Part shown: in pieces, positions 28,624 through 40,102 of the stretch
Numbering within the stretch: position 1 is the stretch's first letter
How the letters are laid out: each line of letters opens with the position of its first letter
Assembly (NCBI RefSeq): GCF_007747795.1
Contig: NZ_CP036275.1
Span: 3,340,001 to 3,404,000 of the forward strand
Reading direction: 5' to 3'
Length of the DNA: 64,000 nucleotides
Source: Maioricimonas rarisocia
GTDB lineage: Bacteria; Planctomycetota; Planctomycetia; Planctomycetales; Planctomycetaceae
Notes under the pieces: model-generated
The model's input: the letters and a program-made list of their open reading frames with translations, nothing else
The model's database searches: none
What the model was told of the DNA's origin: nothing
Translations under genes and position numbers: made by a program

Positions 28624-28648
28624 GACCCGCGGACCGCTGTCCGCGGTC
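28624..28648. terminator. Hairpin between convergent genes, possible terminator
   Basis: GACC(c)GCGGAC-cgct-GTCCGCGGTC makes a ten-base-pair stem with one bulge. It lies between the FecR-like gene and the convergent hypothetical gene. No T-run follows, so Rho-independent function is uncertain. Confidence 0.4.
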
Positions 28649-28664
28649 AGTCGATGCGTGATTG

Positions 28665-29060
28665 CTACTCTGGATTCCTGCCCGCCGCTTCCTTCATCTC
28701 AAATTCGCCGAAGTAGCCGACCGACGAGCGATACCGCCCGCGAAGCAGGTTCCCCTTGATCGCCCCGGCCCATTCGTAGTCGTGGCCGCGAATCACCGCT
28801 TTGCCGGATAGATCGGTGACCCCTTTGCCCGGTTTGCTCTGGAACTTCGCCTTGTACTCGAAGGGATCCCCCTTGAAGGTGCCGGTGAACGTGGCGTCCC
28901 AGTTCCCTTCACCGTCGTGTTTCGCGACGCATTTGAGCGGCCCGGTCGTGCCGTACTTGCGATTGTTCCACTTCCCCTGCCAGGTGCGAGTTTCGCCTTC
29001 GTCCTGTGCGGGAAGAGACGAACAGGTGAGGACGAGCGAGAGAATCAGCAGGGCACGCAT
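28665..29060 (-). CDS. Secreted hypothetical protein (131 aa)
   Basis: From the ATG at 29060 (MRALLILSLVLTCSSLPAQ) a signal peptide of about 19 residues is clear; the frame extends to 29102, but those residues would displace the signal. The mature part (TRTWQGKWNNRKYGTTGPLKCVAKHDGEGNWDATFTG, then VIRGHDYEWAGAIKG, LLRGRYRSSVGYFGEFEMK) looks like a small beta-barrel of repeated strands. I do not recognise a family by name. It is convergent with the FecR-like gene and is a single-gene unit. Confidence 0.75.
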   Translation of the reverse strand: MRALLILSLVLTCSSLPAQDEGETRTWQGKWNNRKYGTTGPLKCVAKHDGEGNWDATFTGTFKGDPFEYKAKFQSKPGKGVTDLSGKAVIRGHDYEWAGAIKGNLLRGRYRSSVGYFGEFEMKEAAGRNPE

Positions 29061-29154
29061 GGCAACGGTCCTCGAACGGGACATGGGGCGGACAGGGCTC
29101 ATCTGATTGTCGCCGATGGGGAGAAACGTGCAATGTCTGTTGGGGCGACGGCCT

Positions 29155-29214
29155 CGCGTCGGCTGCCGGTTCGACCGTGACGGACGCGTCGGCTGCCGGT
29201 TCGACCGTGACGGA
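29155..29214. repeat. 30-bp direct tandem duplication
   Basis: Two adjacent 30-base copies (29155-29184 and 29185-29214) contain GGCTGCCGGTTCGACCGTG. They look identical by eye. No further copies were seen. Confidence 0.8.
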
Positions 29215-29230
29215 GAAGAAAAGGCACCAC

Positions 29231-29352
29231 GGAGTTGTCATGACGGTGCGTCGTCCCGGAGCATGAAAATGGGCGCCTTGCAGGGGACGCAGCCCAGGCG
29301 TGAGATGGGTGGCCGGGGTCGGAACGAGCGAAGCGAGTGCAGCCCCCGGAAC
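29231..29352. repeat. Dispersed repeat, inverted relative of 54362-54548
   Basis: GGAGTTGTCATGACGGTGCG (29231) and GGTCGGAACGAGCGAAGCG (about 29317) have close reverse-complement matches at the right and left ends of 54362-54548. The order of the two blocks is preserved after inversion. The middle sections differ. Confidence 0.7.
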
Positions 29353-29415
29353 GTTTTCCAAGGCCGCGGCCGCCTATTTTCATAGGAGGTGCTGAGACAC
29401 TGAGGAAGAATCAGG

Positions 29416-29480
29416 GTGGCTGGGGCGCTGACCAGCGATCCAGGTGATTGACGACCACGGCCCCAGCCGGGCAGGGCCCG
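29416..29480. repeat. Dispersed repeat with GGCCCCAGCC hairpin, second copy
   Basis: GTGGCTGGGGCG, CCAGCGA and GACCACGGCCCCAGCCGGG occur in the same order and near the same spacing as in 21344-21410. Confidence 0.7.
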
Positions 29481-29691
29481 ATGTTGCCAGCCAGGGCATG
29501 CGTGCTCTTGAAGGCACGCATGTGCGTCGACAGTACCTGGCCTCTTGCCGGCTGCGCCAGCCGCCATGTGGCCACCCCCCGCGGCGCGGGTACGCGATTC
29601 ATCAAGCCTCGCGTCTTTAGCCTCAGGCCTTGCGGACTACGCCCCAGCCATTCGCCCGCTCCGGCAGGTGGGCAACCCGCGGGTACCCAGG

Positions 29692-30504
29692 TCATGCGTA
29701 CACGATCAGGCGTTTCGCACTCTCTGATCTCAACCTTGCGATGACGGCTTGTGACACATTTGTTCTCCTCAAGTAGACCCTGCACAATGATGGGTGTTGC
29801 AGCAACGACAACACTCCTTCGTCGGTCACTGCAGTACCTTCGAGCCGCAGATCTTCCAGCAACGCCAAGGACGCAATCCCCTGCATGGCGGCATCGGTAA
29901 CCCGCGTGTCGTTCAGCGCCAACAACCCTAAACTCGGAAGCGCGCGCAGGCATTCACCAATACCTGAATCGTCAACTGGGCACCCGTTCATATGCAAATA
30001 CATCCGCTTCACATCGGACAGACACGCCAGCCCCGCCCCAGTCACGTCCGTGCAATTGAGCTGCAACAGCCTGAGCTGCTTTAAGGCCCCCACCCTCTTG
30101 ACGCCCTGATCGCCAATGCGGTTGCTACACAACGACACACTCCACAGATGTGACAGCCCTCCGATCACATTGAGACTTGCATTTGAAATACCACAGTTGT
30201 CAAGGTACAGCTCACTAAGGTCGCGGCTCACGCCAATTGCATCCACCCCTCGATCACCAAGCAGAGGCATTGATGTCACCAAAAGGCTCCTCAGCCTCGG
30301 CCATGAGTCCAGGCAGGCCAATGCAGCACCAGTCAAAACGGCACTCTCGACAACGACTTCTTCAACATTGGGGCACTCATTGGCGATCGCAACAAGCCCT
30401 GCATCACTCACGCGTGTATTTAGCAACTCCAATCGCTTCCAGCGCGGGGACGCTTTCCGCAAGACATCCACATCGCCCCACCGCTCGCCTCTAAACGCTG
30501 GCAC
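29692..30504 (-). CDS. Leucine-rich repeat protein
   Basis: This 270-residue protein is made of about nine LRRs of 23-25 residues with the pattern LxxLxLxxTxVTDAGL, for example LELLNTRVSDAGLVAIA, LRLLQLNCTDVTGAGLACL and LGLLALNDTRVTDAAMQGI. There is no signal peptide or membrane segment. The start is GTG at 30504 with AAGGGAGG six bases upstream. LRR proteins bind other proteins; no partner can be named. The gene lies in the less GC-rich accessory stretch, on the same strand as the next three genes, 168 bases downstream of the unrecognised gene at 30673. Confidence 0.85.
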   Translation of the reverse strand: MPAFRGERWGDVDVLRKASPRWKRLELLNTRVSDAGLVAIANECPNVEEVVVESAVLTGAALACLDSWPRLRSLLVTSMPLLGDRGVDAIGVSRDLSELYLDNCGISNASLNVIGGLSHLWSVSLCSNRIGDQGVKRVGALKQLRLLQLNCTDVTGAGLACLSDVKRMYLHMNGCPVDDSGIGECLRALPSLGLLALNDTRVTDAAMQGIASLALLEDLRLEGTAVTDEGVLSLLQHPSLCRVYLRRTNVSQAVIARLRSESAKRLIVYA

Positions 30505-30672
30505 TATCTTGCCTCCCTTTCACACACAGGCTTGCACTCACCAACCTCAAACCCTTGCCACCTCACCTCGCGGAAGCCAGAGTGACTACAGGCTGACCGC
30601 TTATCGAATGCGGTCATGGGATGGAGGAACGGCCGGATGAGTCCGGACCTGCGAATCCGCCTTCCCGCATGG

Positions 30673-31302
30673 CTAACTCACTATCTGATTCTCAATGCGG
30701 TCGAACGCAACCCAGTCGCCGCAGATGTCTTTCACGCATTCCATGCCGCGTTCGTTCACGATAATGCACCTCCAGCCGGCATCACACAGTCGGAACACGT
30801 CGTGCCTGCCCATGATGCCCTCCAGTCGCATCACCCCCTTCTTTCGCAGGACCTTGCCGATCCGCAATGGATGCCATGTCCAGAGAGGCTCCACCTGGGA
30901 GGCGGTTGCCGGGTCATGGGGATTGTGCAGGATGTATTCCTCAGGTTCGCCGTTGAAAGGGTATTGCTCTCGCTCCAGGTGACGATGTCTGTCCCACTTG
31001 TGCCAGTCGATGCGGACCACCTTCCCGAGCAGCACCGGGCGGAATTCACCGACACCTGACAGGCCGGACGCTTCCAGCTTCTGTCGCGCTGTGCCCGTCA
31101 CAATGACCGCACCATCGAGGCCAGGAAATGAAATCGGAGAAACAAACGGCCCGGTGCGATCCAGTCGTTGCTCCTCACTATGAAACATGCCGTCGCGAAG
31201 TATCGAACCGTAATCCCCCCAGCAATCCATCCTCCGCGGGCGAACAAGTTCGAAAAACGCTGTTGCGCTAACCGTCATTGCTGCAATGCCTCCCGGCTGC
31301 AT
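30673..31302 (-). CDS. Hypothetical protein, accessory stretch (209 aa)
   Basis: This is a cytoplasmic-looking protein with no signal peptide. Stretches include FFELVRPRRMDCWGDYGSI, AVIVTGTARQKLEASGLSGV and VFRLCDAGWRCIIVNERGME. The composition and mixed alpha/beta pattern suggest a folded small domain of the type often seen as immunity proteins in polymorphic toxin loci, but no toxin gene is present and no family motif is decisive. I do not recognise it. It lies between the LRR gene and the zinc-ribbon-like gene, with gaps of about 165 bases on each side, on the same strand. Confidence 0.6.
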   Translation of the reverse strand: MQPGGIAAMTVSATAFFELVRPRRMDCWGDYGSILRDGMFHSEEQRLDRTGPFVSPISFPGLDGAVIVTGTARQKLEASGLSGVGEFRPVLLGKVVRIDWHKWDRHRHLEREQYPFNGEPEEYILHNPHDPATASQVEPLWTWHPLRIGKVLRKKGVMRLEGIMGRHDVFRLCDAGWRCIIVNERGMECVKDICGDWVAFDRIENQIVS

Positions 31303-31467
31303 TTGCCTCTTCGAGCAGCTCGTTCATCAACCGAGTTTCTTCTTTCCTTTGCTACTCGCTCTGCCGTGAGTCTCTACCGCGGGACGGATGCGTGCGGGCG
31401 TCCGAGGCACTCCCTGCGACTCCATACGCAGATGCATGCCCATCAACACCTTCCGGGACATGGCGTC

Positions 31468-32211
31468 TCATGTTGCCTGGTTCGACGCCAGAATCAGTCC
31501 GCATTCGCAGCACACCTCGAAGATCACCTGGACGTCACCGAACTCTTCAAACAGATAGAATCCTTTGACGGGGTCGTTCGACACAACACAAAAGGGAAGA
31601 ATCGACGTCCTGCTTTTGAACAGACGACATTCTGGATTGAGGCAGTGCCAACTGGGACACTCCTGCACCAGGGGATCACAAAACGATGCAACAACCTCTG
31701 CGTCGCTTGCCGCAGGATTTCTTACGGCATACTCTCGCTGCCAGGCCAATGCCTTCTGGTAGTCGGCCGGAGCCAGCTCATCAATCCCGAAGACCCCGGC
31801 AAAGGCGACGGCGTCTCTCAGATCCGTGGGGTCGTACCCGCAATCGTCAACGCGAACGGGTACGCGGGGAAACTCGAGCGGATAGTTGTCAAAAGGAAAC
31901 TCTTCGTCCTCGCTGACAAACTCATACTCGGCATCGAAGAACAACCGGTCAGGCGCTCCGGGAAACCAGCCAATCACACCCTCGCGGAAATCGAAACAGT
32001 AAAAGAGTTCAATCAGTCCCTCCAAATGTGGCACATGCGGGACGTTCGGGTCCGAGAAATCGATCTGGTACAACCTGTGGATTCGCCGGCCTGACGAGAC
32101 CAGCGATGCCCCTCCGAATTCGTGCTGAAAGCGCGATTCTCCTGCCGAAACCCGAGCGACTCGTTTGTCCGCAAACAGCACTGCACCAGTTTCGTTCATG
32201 CCACCAACCAT
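31468..32211 (-). CDS. Hypothetical protein with C-terminal zinc-ribbon-like Cys pairs
   Basis: This 247-residue protein (or 243 from the ATG at 32199) has no signal peptide. The C-terminal third has C190-x4-C195 (CLNPEC) and, 38 residues on, C234-C235-x-C237-G (CCECG), a spacing that would suit a two-knuckle metal site. The N-terminal half, with FGGASLVSSGRRIHRLYQIDFSDPNVPHVP and a DLRDAVAFAGVFG segment, reads like a folded alpha/beta domain with many acidic residues. Comparable Cys-ended proteins of unknown role occur in myxobacterial and planctomycete genomes; that link is from memory and is weak. The sequence is less GC-rich than the backbone genes. Confidence 0.6.
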   Translation of the reverse strand: MVGGMNETGAVLFADKRVARVSAGESRFQHEFGGASLVSSGRRIHRLYQIDFSDPNVPHVPHLEGLIELFYCFDFREGVIGWFPGAPDRLFFDAEYEFVSEDEEFPFDNYPLEFPRVPVRVDDCGYDPTDLRDAVAFAGVFGIDELAPADYQKALAWQREYAVRNPAASDAEVVASFCDPLVQECPSWHCLNPECRLFKSRTSILPFCVVSNDPVKGFYLFEEFGDVQVIFEVCCECGLILASNQAT

Positions 32212-32430
32212 GTCGCCCCCACTCCCGGATGCGGTTCAGTGGAATCGCGAGCACAAGATGAGCCGAGCGATCTTTGTGTCATCGTTTCACACACAGTTCC
32301 TGCTGCCGCCTGCCAGGGCGGCGTCCCATACCCATGCTGCTGTTTCGTGATTGAAGGCCGGCGCGACCGGGCGGAACCCTGTCGGGTGTGGTTGGCGGAG
32401 AGAATCAATGGCCTGTTGAGACTGTGTTGG

Positions 32431-33060
32431 TCACATATTCTCGATCGTTCTGCGACATTTAGTTGGAGCCCAGCCATCCTCACCTCGCCGCGCGAACAGG
32501 GTGACGATTCGAATCGCTTCTGTTAACAGGCGCTCGGCGGCGTCAACAGCTCCTTCAGCAGTTTCACGCTCCACAGTCTCGCCCCGGTGTATGAACCTGT
32601 TCCGACTTACGATGAACTGTTTCGTGACGCTTTCCCAAAGTTCTGATCCGTCGCTGAGTTCAAGCGACGTTATATCTGTGCCCCACTCTTTCAGCATCTT
32701 CGGTAGCAAGTCTCGATCAGCACCTCCGGATCGAGACGGCAGGATCTGACGGACAAGAATGTCAGCCACGTCTTCCGACATGAACGACGCTTCACACAGC
32801 GGCCTCAGCAGGAACCATCGTATGGTCAGCTCAACCGCAATCATGGAGCTCGTCAGCGATTCGCCGTAGAATCCCGATGTTGCTAGTTCCTTTGCGGCGT
32901 CGATTCGCTTACGAATGCGATCCTGAATGTCATCGCCGTAATAGAAGAAGTAGTAGTTAATGGCGTTCTCTTTGATCTCCGAAAGCGTCCGTTGTTCGAC
33001 TTCTCGTTCATATTCTTCTCTAGCAGCCTCGTGCTGCGCCTCCCATTCGTCCATTCCCAT
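32431..33060 (-). CDS. HEPN-like protein with RNxxxH motif, putative ribonuclease
   Basis: This 209-residue protein is mostly helical. An acidic N-terminal coiled stretch (about 1-30) is followed by a HEPN-like helical core: IRKRIDAAKELATSGFYGESLTSSMIAVELTIRWFL (about 49-84), then a variable segment, then RNRFIH at residues 153-158 in SRNRFIHRGETV. The RNx3H hexapeptide at the start of the last helix is the catalytic signature of HEPN ribonucleases in toxin-antitoxin, abortive-infection and CRISPR-associated systems. The ATG at 33060 has GAGGAGA upstream. No MNT-type nucleotidyltransferase partner is next to it. RNase activity is an inference from this motif. Confidence 0.65.
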   Translation of the reverse strand: MGMDEWEAQHEAAREEYEREVEQRTLSEIKENAINYYFFYYGDDIQDRIRKRIDAAKELATSGFYGESLTSSMIAVELTIRWFLLRPLCEASFMSEDVADILVRQILPSRSGGADRDLLPKMLKEWGTDITSLELSDGSELWESVTKQFIVSRNRFIHRGETVERETAEGAVDAAERLLTEAIRIVTLFARRGEDGWAPTKCRRTIENM

Positions 33061-33588
33061 GGCCTGTCTCCTCTAATGACAGTACTTCGGCGGAAACTCA
33101 TTCGCCTGCCAAACGGCGAAAGCGAAGTAGTAGCTTTAAAGAAATAGTGTTGCGAGAGCGGGCTTCAGTATGGTATTCGTGACGCGAAGCACCGGGTGCC
33201 GCGGCTGGACGGGCCGGCAATGCAGAGAAGGCGCTCAGAGGGATCCGCGGGAGGGCGAGCATAGCGCCAGCCGGCCGGTTCATTCCCGGGCGACCGGCAG
33301 TGGTCGAAGAGTAGAGAAGACAGTTCATCGGACGGCCCCATCCGAATCGTGGCCCGACAGTTCGTCGCCGCTGCGGCTCCTGTTCGCAGAGGCAACGGGA
33401 ACACCAGGTTCGAGCCTACCCGTGTTTTACGGGGGAGTCAATAACGGGTCCGCTGGCATGCCCACCCGCCTTTGGCGTGAGGGCATGGCACCCGCGTTTT
33501 TCTCAATTAAACGACGCCCGACGGCCCACGCAGCGCGGTCCGTGGGCTTACGACTCCAACTCCTGACTCCTATTTCCTGATTCCTCAC
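33061..33588. other. Non-coding region between accessory stretch and xylA
   Basis: About 530 bases with no convincing gene. It contains one member of the GGCATGCcCaCCCGCCT-ygGCGTGAG repeat (33457-33490). Base composition returns to GC-rich within this region. Confidence 0.55.
33457..33490. repeat. Dispersed repeat, GCATGC..CCCGCCT..GGCGTGAG family
   Basis: A diverged copy lies at 41656-41690 downstream of the sulfatase gene. Each has GGCATGC, CCCGCCT and GGCGTGAG in order, with a short stem possible between CCGCC and GGCG. Confidence 0.6.
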
Positions 33589-33620
33589 AAAAAAACGGCC
33601 CGGCGAGCGCTGCCGGGCCG
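33589..33620 (-). terminator. Intrinsic terminator of xylA
   Basis: On the minus strand the stem CGGCCCGGC-agcgctc-GCCGGGCCG is followed by TTTTTTT. It lies 36 bases after the xylA stop codon. Confidence 0.92.
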
Positions 33621-33655
33621 TGACGCTGTCATGAAGCTGGAGGGCGAAGTCCGCC

Positions 33656-34969
<1,314 letters not shown>

Positions 34970-35107
34970 GGAGAAGCTCTCTGATCGCGATGGACGGGGA
35001 GCGACGCTGCGCACCGACCCCGGTCGGACGGATTCGTGAACCGGCTACCTGATTCGAGACATCCCGCAGGAACCCGCGGGGACGCGTCAGTTTAGCCCGG
35101 CCGAGCC

Positions 35108-35785
35108 CTAAATCAAACGCGCCAGCAGCATTCCGGGATCGCTGAAGTCGGCGACCAGATAGTCGGGCTCGGCTGCCGCCAGTTCGTCCGCCGAATAGAT
35201 GCCGGTCGCGACGGCAATCACGTTGGCTCCGATGGCCCGTCCGCAGCGGACGTCCGAGGGGGTGTCGCCGATCACCCAGACCTGTTCCCGCTCGACGTCA
35301 CGCTTCAGGTGCCGGCAGGCCTCGGCGTAGGCGGTCCGGGCGACGTCGTCCCGATCGTGGTGATCGTCGCCGAATCCGCCGTACGCGAAATGGTGGTCGA
35401 GCTTGTAGTGCGAGAGCTTCAGCCAGGCTCCTTCGCGAAAGTTCCCCGTCAGCAGCCCCATCGAGACGTCCCCGTGGGAGGCCAGTTCGTCGAGCAGTTC
35501 GACGATGCCGGGCAGGACCGTTCCGGTCAGATCGGCCAGCGAGACCCGCAGGTTCTCGACATACGTCGTGACGAACGAATTCCACGACTCGTCGTGCAGT
35601 TCGATGCCGTGATGGGCGAACAGGTCGGAGGTGATCGCCCGGTCGGTTCGGCCGGCGGCAGGGATGTCGTGATTGAGATCGACCAGGCCGAACGCGGCTT
35701 CGAGGGCCCGTTCCATGGCGGCCTGGCCGGCACCGCCGGTGTTCAGCAGGGTTCCGTCGATGTCGAACAGGCAGACGTGGCGCAT
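35108..35785 (-). CDS. HAD-superfamily hydrolase, phosphoglycolate phosphatase-like
   Basis: This 225-residue cytoplasmic phosphatase has the three HAD motifs in place: FDIDGTLLNTGG (nucleophile Asp and acid-base Asp), GLLTGNFREGA (motif II Thr), and VWVIGDTPSDVRCGRAIGA (motif IV acidic pair). A helical cap follows motif I. The ATG at 35785 sits directly before the first strand (MRHVCLF); the longer frame to 36004 adds a non-protein-like Arg-rich leader. The substrate is not determined; phosphoglycolate or a sugar phosphate are usual. It is divergent from the aminotransferase gene. Confidence 0.9.
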   Translation of the reverse strand: MRHVCLFDIDGTLLNTGGAGQAAMERALEAAFGLVDLNHDIPAAGRTDRAITSDLFAHHGIELHDESWNSFVTTYVENLRVSLADLTGTVLPGIVELLDELASHGDVSMGLLTGNFREGAWLKLSHYKLDHHFAYGGFGDDHHDRDDVARTAYAEACRHLKRDVEREQVWVIGDTPSDVRCGRAIGANVIAVATGIYSADELAAAEPDYLVADFSDPGMLLARLI

Positions 35786-36030
35786 GGCGGATCGTGGGCT
35801 TGGGGGCAGAGCGTTGGAGGGAATGATGGCCGCTGCCGGCACGGCGTTCAAGCCGGCGCGAACCTTTCGGCTGGCGGGCGTCTCCGGCTGTCTCGTCGAT
35901 GAATCATAGCGTTTGGCGCTATGACCGGTCTCGCGGAACTTTTCGGGCCTGCGTAGAATACGGAAAGCTCGCCTTCCCCCGACTGTTTCGCACGCTGAGT
36001 GCAACTTTCATACTGCCTAGAGGTTCCGTC

Positions 36031-37266
<1,236 letters not shown>

Positions 37267-37842
37267 ATACCGACCGGGATGCGAGTCGCGGGGCGTCTCA
37301 AGGAGGGATGCGGCGGCCCATTGAGCTTCGACGACAATCGCCTTCGGATCAGGTGTCTTTGATGCGGGCCGTGTCAGTCTGCGTCATCGCACGGACGGTC
37401 CGATGAGTCAAAATGAACCGGTTGCCGCAGTCCGGTTTCAGCAGTAGAATTCCGCACCCACATTCTCGTCAGAAGTTAACAAGTTGAATTCGCAGGCTCT
37501 TCGACGTTACGGAACTGGGGGATTCGACCCCCGCGACATCTGACCAACTCACTCGTCAGGTGCCGGTTCCGTACTGGCAGCGATCTCTGGCAGCGTGGCG
37601 GACATCAGATTCGCCTCACTCTGCCTCTGCCTGTTCGTCATAACGCCGACCTCGTCTAACGGGGAGGTTGCGCGCCTGCGTCAAACAGTGCGGCACCATG
37701 CGCGTGCCGCCGCCCGAACTCAGACGGCGGGTGTGGTCCGTCGCGGGCTGTCCGCCCTCCGGGCGTACTTACTCTCTCATTTTCTCGTTGTTGCAGGGCG
37801 TGCCACCTGGTGCGGCCGACATCTGGAGGTGACGTTTCTCGA
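37267..37842. other. Long 5' region upstream of a DUF1559 gene
   Basis: About 575 bases without a supported gene. It includes the candidate structured element at 37508-37573. GGAGGTGAC at about 37829 is the ribosome-binding site of the DUF1559 gene. Short frames here are Arg/Ala-rich and not convincing. Confidence 0.55.
37508..37573. other. Candidate structured RNA or cruciform (three-way junction)
   Basis: An 11-bp outer stem pairs 37508-37518 (TACGGAACTGG) with 37563-37573 (CCGGTTCCGTA), with one G-T pair. Inside are GGG-attcga-CCC (37519-37530) and CTGAC...GTCAG (37540-37559). The TTCGA loop recalls a tRNA T-arm but does not fit one. Strand and expression are unknown. Confidence 0.4.
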
Positions 37843-38838
<996 letters not shown>

Positions 38839-38874
38839 TCGCCGCACGTTTCGACAACTGGAACTGAGCCCGGT

Positions 38875-38903
38875 GAGGGACGCATCGAACCGGTGCGTCC
38901 CTC
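38875..38903 (+). promoter_or_regulatory. Ten-base-pair hairpin between DUF1559 and lipoprotein genes
   Basis: GAGGGACGCA-tcgaaccgg-TGCGTCCCTC is a perfect stem. There is no T-run, so an mRNA processing or stability element, or an attenuator, is more likely than a full terminator. Confidence 0.55.
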
Positions 38904-38966
38904 CCGGCATTCTATGAACCGCGAGGTGACCCAAAGCGCGGCCACCTCGTGCCGAAGGAGTTACAC

Positions 38967-39308
38967 ATGCGCCCCTACTCTTCCCTTCTCGTTCTGGCTC
39001 TGGCCGCAGCGCCGCTGATCGCAGGTTGCGGCAGTGCCGAGCAGGACATCGCGGTCGGCACGACCGAGTTCTCGCAGCTGCAGTCGGTGCGGGAGTCGCT
39101 CGAAAAGTACGCTCAGACCGGTCAGCTCGACAGCGGTGTGGAGATGCTGCCGACGCAGATCGAAGGTCTCAAGGACGAAGGCGTCGAGAACGTCGACGAA
39201 CTGAAGCAGGCGGCGACCGACCTGGCCAGTGCGGGTTCGCCGGCCGAAGTGAAGAAGCAGGCCCAGGCACTGCTCGACAAGCTGCCGCAGTCGGCCGCTG
39301 CCTCCTGA
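38967..39308 (+). CDS. Small lipoprotein following DUF1559
   Basis: This 113-residue protein has a lipoprotein signal (MRPYSSLLVLALAAAPLIAGC, lipobox LIAGC). The mature part is helical and polar (VGTTEFSQLQSVRESLEKYAQTG, EGVENVDELKQAATDLASAG, KKQAQALLDKLPQ) and looks like a helical hairpin. AAGGAG lies directly upstream of the ATG at 38967. A DUF1559 gene followed by a short lipoprotein gene recurs at 52276-53403 in this window. Function unknown; envelope partner of the pseudopilin-like protein is an inference. Confidence 0.85.
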   Translation: MRPYSSLLVLALAAAPLIAGCGSAEQDIAVGTTEFSQLQSVRESLEKYAQTGQLDSGVEMLPTQIEGLKDEGVENVDELKQAATDLASAGSPAEVKKQAQALLDKLPQSAAAS

Positions 39309-39398
39309 GCTGCTGGCCCTCCCGCTTCTGATGTTGCTGTCACCGAAGGTCGACAGGTGCAGCCGTGGGCGCATTCGGCGCCATGTCCGGGGCACGCT

Positions 39399-39806
39399 TC
39401 ACTGCTGCTGGACCTGCACCCGTTGGCCTGGTGGTGCCAGGTCCAGCTCGAGACCGTTCGATTCGGCTTCGCTGCACTCGAAGCTTTCGCCGAGCCCGTC
39501 GGACCATTGATCGGTGGTGTGTTCGACGAGTTCCCGCAGTTCTTCGTCGTTTAGTGGCCTGGGACTGTCGTACTCGGTGACGACACTCAGGGCGTTGACC
39601 GCGGCATCGTATCGAAGTTCGATGAAGCCGCCCTTGATCCCGATACTCCGCAAATTCGCGTCGTCGATGTAATTCGCGAACGCGTCGTCTTCCTCCTGCG
39701 GCGAGTGGATGCCGTCGAACCGGCGCAGCACAGCACTGTCGTGCACGGGATCCTGATCGTCGTTGTCGACGTACAGTCCAACGGAACCGGAAACGGTGAT
39801 CTTCAT
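39399..39806 (-). CDS. Hypothetical protein (135 aa)
   Basis: From the ATG at 39806 the protein reads MKITVSGSVGLYVDNDDQDPVHD and continues with AFANYIDDANLRSIGIKGGFIELRYDAAVNALSVVTEYDSPRPLNDEELREL. It is acidic, cytoplasmic by appearance, and predicted alpha/beta. I do not recognise a family. The frame continues to 39914 but those residues are unlike the rest. It is convergent with the lipoprotein gene and divergent from the sulfatase. Confidence 0.65.
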   Translation of the reverse strand: MKITVSGSVGLYVDNDDQDPVHDSAVLRRFDGIHSPQEEDDAFANYIDDANLRSIGIKGGFIELRYDAAVNALSVVTEYDSPRPLNDEELRELVEHTTDQWSDGLGESFECSEAESNGLELDLAPPGQRVQVQQQ

Positions 39807-40102
39807 CGGTTTGCCATGAGTTGATGTGATGAAGTGGCTCGCGGAATCGTGGAGCCGGCTCCTGAAGTGTCCGGGAACGTCGTCCCGCTGCGGTTTCTTT
39901 TGACGGTCCGGCATCGATTTGTCCAGCGCAGGCCTTCCTGCTGCAAGCGTCGCCTTTGCGTGAAGCGTCTGCAGGCGTCCTCCATCACCTCAGCTGCCGG
40001 GGCCGGCGATTGCAGTCGCTGAGCGGTCTGTGTAGCGTGGCGGTCTCTCAAGACCACATCGACCACACACTGTCGCCATCGATTCGGAAGGGGAACGACG
40101 TC

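Larger units (their letters stand above)
29061..29691. other. Repeat-rich non-coding region
   Basis: No coding frame is convincing. The region contains a 30-bp tandem duplication (29155-29214), an inverted relative of the repeat at 54362-54548 (29231-29352), and a GGCTGGGGCG...GGCCCCAGCC element (29416-29480). It marks the edge between the GC-rich backbone and the less GC-rich accessory stretch that follows. Confidence 0.65.

Noticed and set aside
29692-33060. Integrated phage or insertion sequence
   Set aside because: No integrase, transposase, terminase or structural gene, and no flanking target duplication was recognised.
37508-37573. tRNA gene or tRNA fragment (TTCGA loop flanked by G and C runs)
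   Set aside because: A seven-base TTCGANY loop with a paired five-base stem does not fit, and no D-arm or anticodon arm was found in register.
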